From Blattamonas nauphoetae (Eukaryota > Preaxostyla > Oxymonadida), in contig JARBJD010000221.1 of NCBI GenBank assembly GCA_033064195.1, positions 1-64,000 on the forward strand: a stretch of DNA of 64,000 nt, in the 5' to 3' direction. Shown piece after piece: positions 24,101 to 32,816 of the stretch. A program made the position numbers and the translations under genes. Position 1 is the stretch's first letter. Every line of letters starts with the position of its first letter. The notes under the pieces are model-generated. The model made no database searches. It was not told the origin of the DNA and saw only the letters and a list, made by a program, of their open reading frames with translations.

Positions 24101-27100
24101 AGATGAAGCGTTTTCCACTCGGAACGGTAGAGATGGGGTTACAAACGAGGAAGCTTCTTGTTCGATCAGAACTGGTTGTGTTTCTCCTTTTGATGAGAGT
24201 GAGATGATCGAATAGTTCATTCCATACTCCACATCAGCATCATTCAACGGATAGAGGGTCAGTGGAAGCACGATCGTCGCTTTTCCTTCAACTGCAATGA
24301 TCACATCAGAATTCTCATTGTTAGAAGTGTCATCATTCACATCCAATTTCGATCCTCGAAGTGTCAGCGTATATTCAACTCCAGATGACAATGCATGCGT
24401 GGTCAGGGTTAGTATGGTCGTGTTCAGGCCAGTCGCTGGCTCAGCCGAGCAGGAGAGGAGACGAGGCGGTTCAGGAATGATCTCGATCACTTCCAGAGTG
24501 TCGTGGAGCAGTTCGACTGTCGTTCCTTGTTCGCGGAAGCTATTAATCCAATACGAATCACCATATTTCAGTGTTGCATCAGCAGAAGGATACAAAACCG
24601 CTTCTCCCTTCCACTCCGATCCATCCACCTTCATCGCAATCCATCTCGACGAACTCGCGCTCTTCAATTCCACTTCATAAATCTTCGAAGTGGACAGCAA
24701 AAGACCTGTCATCACAAAATCAGCTTTCTTCCTGTCCAACGAGTACGATTCCAGTCTCATCTCGGTCAGACGCGTCTTTTCGGCAATCGTGAACGGTGCA
24801 ATCGGTTGGTCAATGAAAATCTCGTTTGTACCTGGCGACGCTTTCACAACTGAGACAAGCGTGTATGAAACATCAAACGACAGATCAACTTTCGATCCAT
24901 ACAACCACAGTGTCGTCGGCTTCGATTCTCGTTCTTCGGACTTCACCCCTTCGAATGTGATCGTGAATGATGCTGAAGGCGAAAGTGTCACTGTGTAGTC
25001 CCCAGCGTCCATCCATCTCCCAACAACAACAATCTCGGTTCGGTTCCCATCCACGTTCGGTGTGTTCTTCAGTCCAACAATTCGTGACGGTTCAGCTGGA
25101 ATCGAAAATTTCGTCGTCTCCTCCACAACTGTTTTCATCTCTGCAATTTTCAGTGCTGTGATCTCATAATCAGTCCCGAAAGAGAGATTGGCATGGGATG
25201 GATACAGTGTTTCCGTCAGCTGAGTCGATGTCTGGTTTCCAGTTCCCGAGATCATTCCAGTCAGCGTGAAGGCATCGCCTGTTCGAACATCCGAGACCAG
25301 TTTGAACAGCGTGATCGAGAATGACTTCCCACCAGGCAGGAACAATCCTTCCAGCGTGATCAGCGCGTCTGTTTCATTCGTCCCTCCCAATTCACATTTC
25401 GCTTTGATGATTCGAGATGGAGCAGCAGGAACTTTGAGAACAAGAGCAGGCGATGGAATCACAGCGTTCACTGACAAAGAGAACACTTTCACCAATTCGT
25501 ATTCTTTTCCATATTCCAGCGTCCCAGTCTGTTTGTAAACCGCAACATTCTTCGATCCCGATGTCGACGAGAATGTCATCGAAAACGACAGGATGTTGGA
25601 CGCATCTTGTTTCTCAGAAACTTGAACTGTGAACTCTTCGCCATTCATTCCAGACGAGGTCACTGTCAGAACAACATTGTTCAGCGTGGATGAATCGAAA
25701 TCACATCCGATGGCAGACACAGAAGGACCAGAGGGAGTTGTGAACTCAGATGAATCTAAAAGGATGAACTCGTCGTCTTTCCCTTCTTCCGACAGCTTTA
25801 CCGATGAGATCGTGTATTGAGTTCCATACTTCATCTCATCAGCCCATCCCAGAAAGATCGTCGATGTTCCCAATGTGTCGCTGCTGAACTCAATCGGGAA
25901 GGTGTGAGACGATGTCGTCGTTGCTCTGTAAGTCTTCCCATTCGGCAGACTCGTTCCTCCCACTGTCAGAACTGTCCTGTTCGTCGTGATCTCACCACTG
26001 GCGAATGAGAGTGTGGCAATTCGGGGAGGAAGAGGAACCAAGAATGATCGACCAGGGTTCACATAGAAAGAATCATCGCCTTCTCCAACTGAGACGATTT
26101 CATATGTTTCTCCAAACTTGAGCGAGCTGTCTGTTTCGTCGTCTCCAACTGTGAAGTTCACCAGGCATCCACTCTCACTCACATTGAAGATCTCAGCCGA
26201 CCACGTCATGCTTGATCCAACACGGCCGATCACAACTTTCTGCTGTTTGTCATAAAGCCTCCGTCCAGACATCGTCAAAATAGCTGTGTCCTTTTTTCCA
26301 TTCAATCCTGCCGATACTGTTTCAATTCGAGCTGGTTCGATCGGCGTTCTGAAGGACGAGGCAATCGGTTCAATCAGAACTGGTTGTGTCTCTCCTTTCG
26401 TTGAGAGAGAGATGATCGAATAGTTCATTCCATACTCCACATCAGCATCATTCAACGGATAGAGGGTCAGTACTTGTGAGATTGTCTTTTGACCCAAAAA
26501 GGTAATGATAACATCCGAATTCTCATTGTTAGAAGTCTCATCATTCACATCCAATTTCGATCCTCGAAGTGTTAGTGAATAGTTTGCTCCAGATGTCAAT
26601 GCATGAGTGGTCAGTGTCAGAGTCGTCGTGTTCAGACCAATCGCTGGCTCAGCCGAGCAGGAGAGGAGGCGAGGCGGTTCAGGAATGATCTCGATCACTT
26701 CCAGAGTGTCGTGGAGCAGTTCGACTGTCGTTCCTTGTTCGCGGAAGCTATTAATCCAATACGAATCACCATATTTCAGTGTTGCATCAGCAGAAGGATA
26801 CAAAACCGCTTCTCCCTTCCACTCCGATCCATCCACCTTCATCGCAATCCATCTCGACGAACTCGCGCTCTTCAATTCCACTTCATAAATCTTCGAAGTG
26901 GACAGCAAAAGACCTGTCATCACAAAATCAGCTTTCTTCCTGTCCAACGAGTACGATTCCAGTCTCATCTCGGTCAGACGCGTCTTTCCAGCAATCGTGA
27001 ACGGTGCAATCGGTTGGTCAATGAAAATCTCTGGTGCGTCAGGCGTCGCTTTCACAACTGAGACAAGCGTGTATGAAACATCAAACGACAGATCCACTGT

Positions 27101-30100
27101 CGATCCATACAACCACAGTGTCGTCGGCTTCGATTCTCGTTCTTCTGTTTTCGTCCCTTCGAACCTGATTGTGAACGATGCTGAAGGCGACAGTGTCACG
27201 GTGTAGTCCCCAGCGTCCATCCATCTCCCAACAACAACAATCTCGGTTCGGTTCCCATCCACGTTCGGTGTGTTCTTCAGTCCAACAATTCGTGACGGTT
27301 CAGCTGGAATCGAAAATTTCGCCGTCTCCTCCACAATCGTCTTTGTTTCTGCAATTGTCAGTGCTGTGATCTCATAATCAGTCCCGAAAGAGAGATTGGC
27401 ATGGGATGGATACAGTGTTTCCGTCAGCTGAGTCGATGTCTGGTTTCCTGTTCCCGAGATCGTCCCAGTCAGTGTGAAGCCATCGCCTGTTCGAACATCC
27501 GAGACCAGTTTGAACAGCATGATGGAGAATGACTTCCCACCAGGCAGGAACAATCCTTCCAGCGTGATCAGCGCGTCTGTTTCATTCGTCCCTCCCAATT
27601 CACATTTCGCTTTGATAATTCGAGATGGAGCAGCAGGAACTTTGAGAACAAGAGCAGGCGATGGAATCACAGCGTTCACTGACAAAGAGAACACTTTCAC
27701 CAATTCGTATTCTTTTCCATATTCCAGCGTCCCAGTCTGTTTGTAAACCGCAACATTCTTCGATCCCGATGTCGACGAGAATGTCATCGAAAACGAGAGG
27801 ATATTAGAAGCATCTCGTTTCTCAGAAACTTGAACTGTGAACGATTCGCCACTCATTCCAGACGAGGTCACTGTCAGAACAACATTGTTCAGCGTGGACG
27901 AATCGAAATCACATCCGATGGCAGACACAGAAGGACCAAGAGGTGTCGTGAACTCACATGAATCCAAAAGGATGAACTCGTCGTCTTTCCCTTCTTCCGA
28001 CAGCTTTACCGATGAGATCGTGTATTGAGTTCCATACTTCATCTCATCAGCCCATCCCAGAAAGATCGTCGATGTTCCCAATGTGTCGCTGCTGAACTCA
28101 ATCGGGAAGGTGTGAGACGATGTCGTCGTTGCTCTGTAAGTCTTCTCATTCGGCAGACTCGTTCCTTCCACTGTCAGAACTGTCATGTTCGTCGTGATCT
28201 CGCCACTTGCGAACGAGAGCGTGGCAATTCGGGGAGGAAGAGGAACAAAGAATGATCGGCCAGGGTTCACATAGAAAGAATCAACGCCTTGTCCAACAGA
28301 GTCGATTTCATATGTTTCCCCAAACTTGAGCGAGCTGGCTGTTTCTTCGTCTCCAACTGTGAAGTTCACCAGGCATCCACTCTCACTCACATTGAAGATC
28401 TCAGCCGACCATGTCGTGCTTGACCCAACACGACGGATCACAACATTCTGCTTCTTGTTGTGAAGCTTCCGCCCCTCCATCGACACCATAATTGTGTCCT
28501 TTTTCCCATTCAATCCTGCTGACACCGTTTCAATTCGAGCTGGTTCTATTGGCGTTTTGAATGTCACTGGTCGATTCACAACCAAGTTCATCTCGTCCAA
28601 CCCATTCACAAAGAACACGTCTTTCACTGTGTATTCTGTGTCATATTTCAGCTGCCCAGACGAACCAAAAGGATAAAGAGTGGCATCTCCAGTGAGTGTC
28701 GTGCTTGAGGATGGTGTCAGTGTCATCGTCACATTCACCTCGTCATCCCCGTTCGTTGCCAACACCCAGAACGATCCCTCTTTCAGCCCAAACCCAGTCA
28801 CTTCAATCGTCGTCGTGTTCGCATCCTTCGTATTCGCCACGGCTGACACAATGTACATCCCTAGACCCCATCCAGGCATCACTGCCGAGCGCAGTGTGTA
28901 CGTCTTCCCACTCGGCAGAACTCCACCTGCTCCGACTGTTGCTGTGCCTGTTCCTGTGATCGCGTTGGAAAATGTCACAAAGATGAGTCTGGGCAGCGTG
29001 TCCCCGTCGAGGAGCACAGCCATCGTTCCTGTCATCGCGTGGGCACACGTCACAGTGAACGTGGCTGTTGATGACTCCATCGCCATTGACGAGGTAACGA
29101 TGTGAGTTGCCCTTGAAACTTGAGGAATGGACGCTGAGTCTGTATCAGGGTTGGAGATATGAATTCCAAGATAATCAGACGATGTGTCGCAATCTGTAAT
29201 CTTCTCCGGAGTGAGAGGGTAGTTATGCATGTTCCCGACATACACGTCTCTGCCTTTCGTTGTGGAGATGTTTCGGACGTTGTCTCGGAAGTAAAATTTC
29301 GAGATTTTTGGTGAAACATCCAAGATCAATTCCTTCCATCCATTGACGAATACAGGACCGCTTACGTTCCCGACACATCCAATGATGTAATTGTTCGATC
29401 CGGTGAGTTTGGCATCTTCAGCAAAGATGGCAGATGCTCTGTCAGCGGCACATTTATCAAAGTAACAATTAGTAATGGTCCCTTCGGTCCTTCCGATGAG
29501 TACCGCGCCACCAGCATCCACTGCAAAGCATTCAGAGAACACACACTTGTCCACTTGAGCGATCAATCGTTTTAGCGTGGTGGTATCTGTATTCATCCGT
29601 CCAGATAAGTGAAGTGCCCCTCCATCTGACTTGTCTGACCCCTCAACTCGATTTGATATGCACTTGTGAAAGTTGCACGACGTGACGGTGACTTTGTCAA
29701 CATTGTAGACAGAGACTTTGAATGCTCCACCGTATTCCGCTGAGGAGACAATAAATGTGCAGCGAAGGATGGACAAGATGGTGGTTTCGGAGGGGAGGGT
29801 CGATGAGTCTGTGCGAGTGGTGAGGTGTTTGTCTTGTATGGTGTGGGTGACATCCGCGTTCGCGCGACGATCGGAGACGCTGTGGGAGACAGAGGAATTC
29901 ACGCAGAGCACTGTCGCACCGCGGTTGATGTCCAGAAGCGCTGTCCCGTCGAAGTGGTTCGTCACGTGTGACATGTCGCTCGCTGACAGCGTCTGGCTCG
30001 ACAGCGGAGAGACGAGGCCAATGTCCGTCATCCCCGAGCTCGTCACGTTGGAAAGCCCCGAGTGCAGCAGATATGTGTGGGCAGGGAGCGTGTGGGAGGC

Positions 30101-30841
30101 AGAAGTTGACTGTCGGAACGTGAAGAGCGGGCCAGTCGACGTCGAGAGCGAGTGGTCATTCAACGAGAGTCCTGTTCCCACAATCGACACTGATCCAGAT
30201 CCTTCCTCAGTTTTGACGGTTTCAAGCGGAATCTCGGTGTTTGGGAGCACGTCGCAGAACGGAACGAGCATGTGGGATTCGAGATTTCGGTGAGTCGACA
30301 ATTCGATTCGAATCGTTGCCCACGAGTCATGTGTCGAGGGAACGATCATGAAGGGTGATGTGGATGGCGATGAAATGATCTCACAACTCGAGACAACCAA
30401 TTCTGAGCGGTCCAGCGATGTGATCGAAGTTTCCCCATTTCCGCTTGACAGAGTCAATGAATGCAACGAGAGGGAACAATTCTGGACCACAAAGATTGAT
30501 GGGCATCGCTGGGACGCATCCGGTTTATTTCGGTTGGCTTGCTTGTTGACCACATCATTCTGATTTGTGCTCGGACAGAACTCCACAATGGAATTCATTC
30601 CACGTAATTCCAATTGTGTGGAAACTAACATGATGTTCTGTCCTTGGAAAACGCCGTTTTGGAGCATCATAAAAGTTCCGTCTTGCGGTTCGTTCGATTC
30701 AGGTTCCAATCGTGTAGTCAGAAGAGAGGACAGATCATGAACTGTTGGTGGCGAATGTGGTGGAATAGAGGAGGTTGATTGGAAGACTTGTTCTGTCCAA
30801 AGGAAGAACGACAAAATTATGACTTGAAGGAGATTCATCAT
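21167..30841 (-). CDS. Giant single-pass receptor pseudokinase (3,224 aa)
   Basis: This is a single uninterrupted ORF starting MMNLLQVIILSFFLWTE, a signal peptide. Residues about 60-560 form beta-helix-type turns (for example SELVVSSCEIISSP and VDKCVFSECFAVDAGG). About 580-2440 is a tandem array of some 17-18 domains of roughly 105 residues with recurring LYPxxxxxLxFGxxYxI and FxTPxxPxRI, resembling Ig/E-set modules. About 2447-2700 is a second beta-helix-like block with CGEKTNPCHSMDAAW. The membrane span is near 2815-2845 (VVVLFLLLILLICLRRRQK). The cytoplasmic kinase fold spans about 2917-3215, with FSLGLILWEIETGEVPFGE and DPVTRPTLEQ. HRD is replaced by ELSPHKIVV and there is no DFG, so it is a pseudokinase. 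A surface recognition or adhesion role is inferred. The gene is transcribed divergently from the gene at 30977. Confidence 0.92.
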   Translation of the reverse strand: MMNLLQVIILSFFLWTEQVFQSTSSIPPHSPPTVHDLSSLLTTRLEPESNEPQDGTFMMLQNGVFQGQNIMLVSTQLELRGMNSIVEFCPSTNQNDVVNKQANRNKPDASQRCPSIFVVQNCSLSLHSLTLSSGNGETSITSLDRSELVVSSCEIISSPSTSPFMIVPSTHDSWATIRIELSTHRNLESHMLVPFCDVLPNTEIPLETVKTEEGSGSVSIVGTGLSLNDHSLSTSTGPLFTFRQSTSASHTLPAHTYLLHSGLSNVTSSGMTDIGLVSPLSSQTLSASDMSHVTNHFDGTALLDINRGATVLCVNSSVSHSVSDRRANADVTHTIQDKHLTTRTDSSTLPSETTILSILRCTFIVSSAEYGGAFKVSVYNVDKVTVTSCNFHKCISNRVEGSDKSDGGALHLSGRMNTDTTTLKRLIAQVDKCVFSECFAVDAGGAVLIGRTEGTITNCYFDKCAADRASAIFAEDAKLTGSNNYIIGCVGNVSGPVFVNGWKELILDVSPKISKFYFRDNVRNISTTKGRDVYVGNMHNYPLTPEKITDCDTSSDYLGIHISNPDTDSASIPQVSRATHIVTSSMAMESSTATFTVTCAHAMTGTMAVLLDGDTLPRLIFVTFSNAITGTGTATVGAGGVLPSGKTYTLRSAVMPGWGLGMYIVSAVANTKDANTTTIEVTGFGLKEGSFWVLATNGDDEVNVTMTLTPSSSTTLTGDATLYPFGSSGQLKYDTEYTVKDVFFVNGLDEMNLVVNRPVTFKTPIEPARIETVSAGLNGKKDTIMVSMEGRKLHNKKQNVVIRRVGSSTTWSAEIFNVSESGCLVNFTVGDEETASSLKFGETYEIDSVGQGVDSFYVNPGRSFFVPLPPRIATLSFASGEITTNMTVLTVEGTSLPNEKTYRATTTSSHTFPIEFSSDTLGTSTIFLGWADEMKYGTQYTISSVKLSEEGKDDEFILLDSCEFTTPLGPSVSAIGCDFDSSTLNNVVLTVTSSGMSGESFTVQVSEKRDASNILSFSMTFSSTSGSKNVAVYKQTGTLEYGKEYELVKVFSLSVNAVIPSPALVLKVPAAPSRIIKAKCELGGTNETDALITLEGLFLPGGKSFSIMLFKLVSDVRTGDGFTLTGTISGTGNQTSTQLTETLYPSHANLSFGTDYEITALTIAETKTIVEETAKFSIPAEPSRIVGLKNTPNVDGNRTEIVVVGRWMDAGDYTVTLSPSASFTIRFEGTKTEERESKPTTLWLYGSTVDLSFDVSYTLVSVVKATPDAPEIFIDQPIAPFTIAGKTRLTEMRLESYSLDRKKADFVMTGLLLSTSKIYEVELKSASSSRWIAMKVDGSEWKGEAVLYPSADATLKYGDSYWINSFREQGTTVELLHDTLEVIEIIPEPPRLLSCSAEPAIGLNTTTLTLTTHALTSGANYSLTLRGSKLDVNDETSNNENSDVIITFLGQKTISQVLTLYPLNDADVEYGMNYSIISLSTKGETQPVLIEPIASSFRTPIEPARIETVSAGLNGKKDTAILTMSGRRLYDKQQKVVIGRVGSSMTWSAEIFNVSESGCLVNFTVGDDETDSSLKFGETYEIVSVGEGDDSFYVNPGRSFLVPLPPRIATLSFASGEITTNRTVLTVGGTSLPNGKTYRATTTSSHTFPIEFSSDTLGTSTIFLGWADEMKYGTQYTISSVKLSEEGKDDEFILLDSSEFTTPSGPSVSAIGCDFDSSTLNNVVLTVTSSGMNGEEFTVQVSEKQDASNILSFSMTFSSTSGSKNVAVYKQTGTLEYGKEYELVKVFSLSVNAVIPSPALVLKVPAAPSRIIKAKCELGGTNETDALITLEGLFLPGGKSFSITLFKLVSDVRTGDAFTLTGMISGTGNQTSTQLTETLYPSHANLSFGTDYEITALKIAEMKTVVEETTKFSIPAEPSRIVGLKNTPNVDGNRTEIVVVGRWMDAGDYTVTLSPSASFTITFEGVKSEERESKPTTLWLYGSKVDLSFDVSYTLVSVVKASPGTNEIFIDQPIAPFTIAEKTRLTEMRLESYSLDRKKADFVMTGLLLSTSKIYEVELKSASSSRWIAMKVDGSEWKGEAVLYPSADATLKYGDSYWINSFREQGTTVELLHDTLEVIEIIPEPPRLLSCSAEPATGLNTTILTLTTHALSSGVEYTLTLRGSKLDVNDDTSNNENSDVIIAVEGKATIVLPLTLYPLNDADVEYGMNYSIISLSSKGETQPVLIEQEASSFVTPSLPFRVENASSELTLSRNEVKIVLTGTSFPTPSEPSQAIEATLTGVSLGSPLTVSGEFDANGWISLKCWTETGHSHKLEFGEWYSVSAVSVASLSALVNNHVSFLVPLPPKVTEAWLKVKNSMGTGVRLVVSGEGLALSGDYEAELNNSLSFPIVFHSAASGASPTLLPIGGNNPLQFGQTYEITKISKSDNPDDLVLSPNVIIDPLKAPTEIELFSDSSSSDESFLCGEKTNPCHSMDAAWRIADSIGAKEIDIKLLNTSRLSTVMKVGKDCLLAFERGGFAEPRLEIGADVSHEKEKGLIVVDEGRFELRDVDVSIRPSSSDFVFLCVSDGVVVMKDSAIIGSSKSDTTDTLSNDDTVCWWSSGVFVLNNSHTSIHSTEFSFIPQGVFQQFGGILTIETSAFHDNTPLSQSSPSARRNIACSENGKVEIQTLNGGDGFRGSSGWISADECEVSGTDSTPNSPLFIPTLDTANSTVTLNKKTGSFLFSLSGSQLIECGLSVELYEINEKTNVTGQNISLPLSSLSPSPNNESSLVFNLTAKELSKSLSESMEWRMDLGFGKDQHTKWLLVQKSKQGKMAQSFGEALPWLIPVIVTSVVVLFLLLILLICLRRRQKAKQKKQPLTTQELDEDPFEMKDDIIDTAHPSSVGILRNNTAECKLLNEEKSSNPTFAANSTREPIRPMVRVMECQGEYAARTVVKTETLYDRLHRTKQPNWNTDRLRMIQQLVRGLAVARQSNMTDQILTELSPHKIVVNDSDEVFLLMTETGPTYSKSYQPVFVASQNENGQVAQEGETEQKNNIVEQNQTQQIPTHTPHSAEPETEPAAVEQSSHEGNQLAQLPRNDVFFRLPQSFVTDDGRSTLTSSSVMMKANENVRWTPPEVTGRKSGVDKEKAAVFSLGLILWEIETGEVPFGELDAMNAHRQIGVGGEMLMRKVCSETASLVRQCISLDPVTRPTLEQVASTLGFSLTTQTTKKGQSQQNEAIGV
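24150..28565 (-). repeat. 2,208-bp tandem duplication inside the receptor gene
   Basis: Positions 24150-26357 and 26358-28565 are direct repeats with an exact 2,208-bp offset, i.e. 736 codons or seven Ig-like domains, preserving frame. Matching landmarks include TGGTTGTG at 24173 and 26381 and the block at 25817 and 28025. Long stretches are identical; differences cluster in a few domains. This is a recent unequal-exchange event within the coding sequence. Confidence 0.9.
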
Positions 30842-30976
30842 TCAAATAAAAGGCTGATCTTTTCATGTCTGTTGTTCCTCACAAACTCGAAGCTGTTCCA
30901 TTCAGAACGTCACAACAAACGGTTGACTCAAGTCAAAAGAGACAGAAACGAAAATCATCTGCAATCCAACATCTTA
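30842..30976. promoter_or_regulatory. Shared divergent promoter region
   Basis: The 135 bp between start codons of the receptor (minus) and the pseudokinase (plus) must hold both promoters. Part of it is conserved in the degraded copy at 4774-4866. No TATA box or defined initiator was recognised. Confidence 0.4.
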
Positions 30977-32556
30977 ATGGGAGGATCAACAAAAACTCTT
31001 CCCATCGTTCAAATGCCACCAAATCTAGTATCAAACTCAATTGACCCTTCAAACTGTCTATTTGATTTGTTGTCATCTTGTGCAGATAAATCTCCCAAAC
31101 CGTTCAGTTCATCGAAATCTTCTTGTCTCGAGTCTTGTCTCGATCAGGAGGGTTCATCTGTGACATTTCGACGTGCAGAGCGTTTATCAAGCATTGAAAA
31201 AGAATTATTCGAGGAAGAGTTTCTGATCGTGACAGCACTGGAATTGGTGGAAACGACGAAAGTTGCAGCTCAATATACGAAATGGGACAAGAGCAGGACA
31301 GACGCAGTATATGGAATTCTGGATGTTGACCCCGGAACAAATCTGAAACTGCTGATGGATCGATGGAAAAACGAACAAAAACAATGGACAGACGATGTCT
31401 TCTTCTCGTTGTGTCACTATTCTCATTCGTAGGATTTGCTCCTCCTCGTTGTCCAATTGGTTTACCCGCTGAAATATATGCACACGAAGTTCATCCATCG
31501 GGCTATCAGATCAGACTGCATCTTTCTTGAAACCGCCAAACCAGCTGTCTTTGGTATTCTCCCTTCGTCCACACTTTCATTCAGCTAATTTTCAATATGC
31601 GCTCAGATACAATCAGGAATCGGGGGATAAGACATCTGCACCGTACGTTAAGAACGGGCTTGGTCAAAACACCCCTTATCAACCTTCGAGTCGCATTCGC
31701 CCACGAGAAACCATTGTCGACAATCCACTGTCTGCTGCCCTGTTCTTCATCTTCTTTAGTTACGACTCAAGGGTCGATATCTGGGCTATCGGTCTGATCC
31801 TGCACGAAATCGCGTACGGAAAGTCCATCTTTGGGGATGCGAATGATTTCCAGAAAACCGAGAAAATTTTTGAAAACAAGTTTGAAATCACGCAATATGA
31901 TCCTCTGCACCCGAAATTCCATGCAATTTTGAAGCGAATGCTGTCAACAGTGTGATACCCATCGTTCTCCTTCATCTTCCCAACAGGATGCAGACACACG
32001 CCCAACAGCTGCTTCTCTTCTTCAGGATCCCCAACTGCAGCCGGCGTACAATTTCCTCACGTCTGTCCCCGCCGTCCTGATGATCAAAACCAACGCGTCG
32101 TCCATCCTCAACTCTGCCATTCCGCAGGAAACATTCCCCGACGATCTCCGAACACGGCAAAACAGGTTCGTGCAATCAATGGCCAGGCTGCAGGCTGCGG
32201 GAGACGTCACAATCAGTGTTGACTCAGCCAATCCAACTGAAAGCCCCAAGGAGAACATTGAGCAAGTTGCAGAAAAGCGGACTGCTGTTGTTGGAGCTGT
32301 AGTAGCCATAGTAGGTGCAGTCAGTGCCATTGCTGGTCTCGCTGATGCTCGCTCTCTCAAAAGATTTGTGAATCCAGTAGGAATTCCAGGCAATGTTGGT
32401 AGGAAAGGACTAACGACTGCTAACGGAATTGCTATTGGCCTGGGCATTATCGGAATTGCAATTGGTGCTCTGGTAACTTACAGAGCAATGAAGAAGCTGC
32501 CTTTTCACCGCCAAATTCAAAAGGATCAGCGTCAGATGGGACATCAGGGGCAGTGA
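30977..32556 (+). CDS. Membrane-anchored pseudokinase, five exons (481 aa)
   Basis: I reconstruct exons 30977-31396, 31433-31553, 31585-31729, 31760-31949 and 31987-32556. The GT-AG introns are 36, 31, 30 and 37 nt, all phase-consistent, giving 482 codons with the stop. The spliced protein reads as a kinase: QLVYPLKYMHTKFIHRAIRS (catalytic loop), YDSRVDIWAIGLILHEIAYG, and KRMLSTDADTRPTAASLLQ. HRD is HRA, the DFG position reads VFA, and no glycine loop was seen, so it should be inactive. The C-terminus has two hydrophobic segments (AVVGAVVAIVGAVSAIAG and IAIGLGIIGIAIGALV), implying membrane anchoring. Only with splicing does the frame join up, and the diverged copy at 4867 keeps the same intron sites. 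Confidence 0.82.
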
Positions 32557-32816
32557 GGTGCTAAGTGTTTCTGGATTTATTACAGCAATGCTCAGGGTTC
32601 ATAATTGTGCCCAATATTTCAAAGCAAATCTTGATTTTTCTTCACAAACAGAGCAGTGTAAGAGAGGATTAATCGAAACGAACAATCTTTTGACCAGGGA
32701 TTGGTTTCGCGAAGGCGAGATCGTAATACCCAAACTGGAGCTGGTTGATGAAGTCGTCCTTAAAGAACATAGAAATCTAAGGATCCAAAATAACAGCAGA
32801 ACTGAAAGAGGAGATC

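Noticed and set aside
21138-30563. Many plus-strand ORFs of 60-200 residues opposite the giant receptor
   Set aside because: They are antisense shadows: low-complexity translations that follow codon bias of the long minus-strand frame and recur with its repeats.
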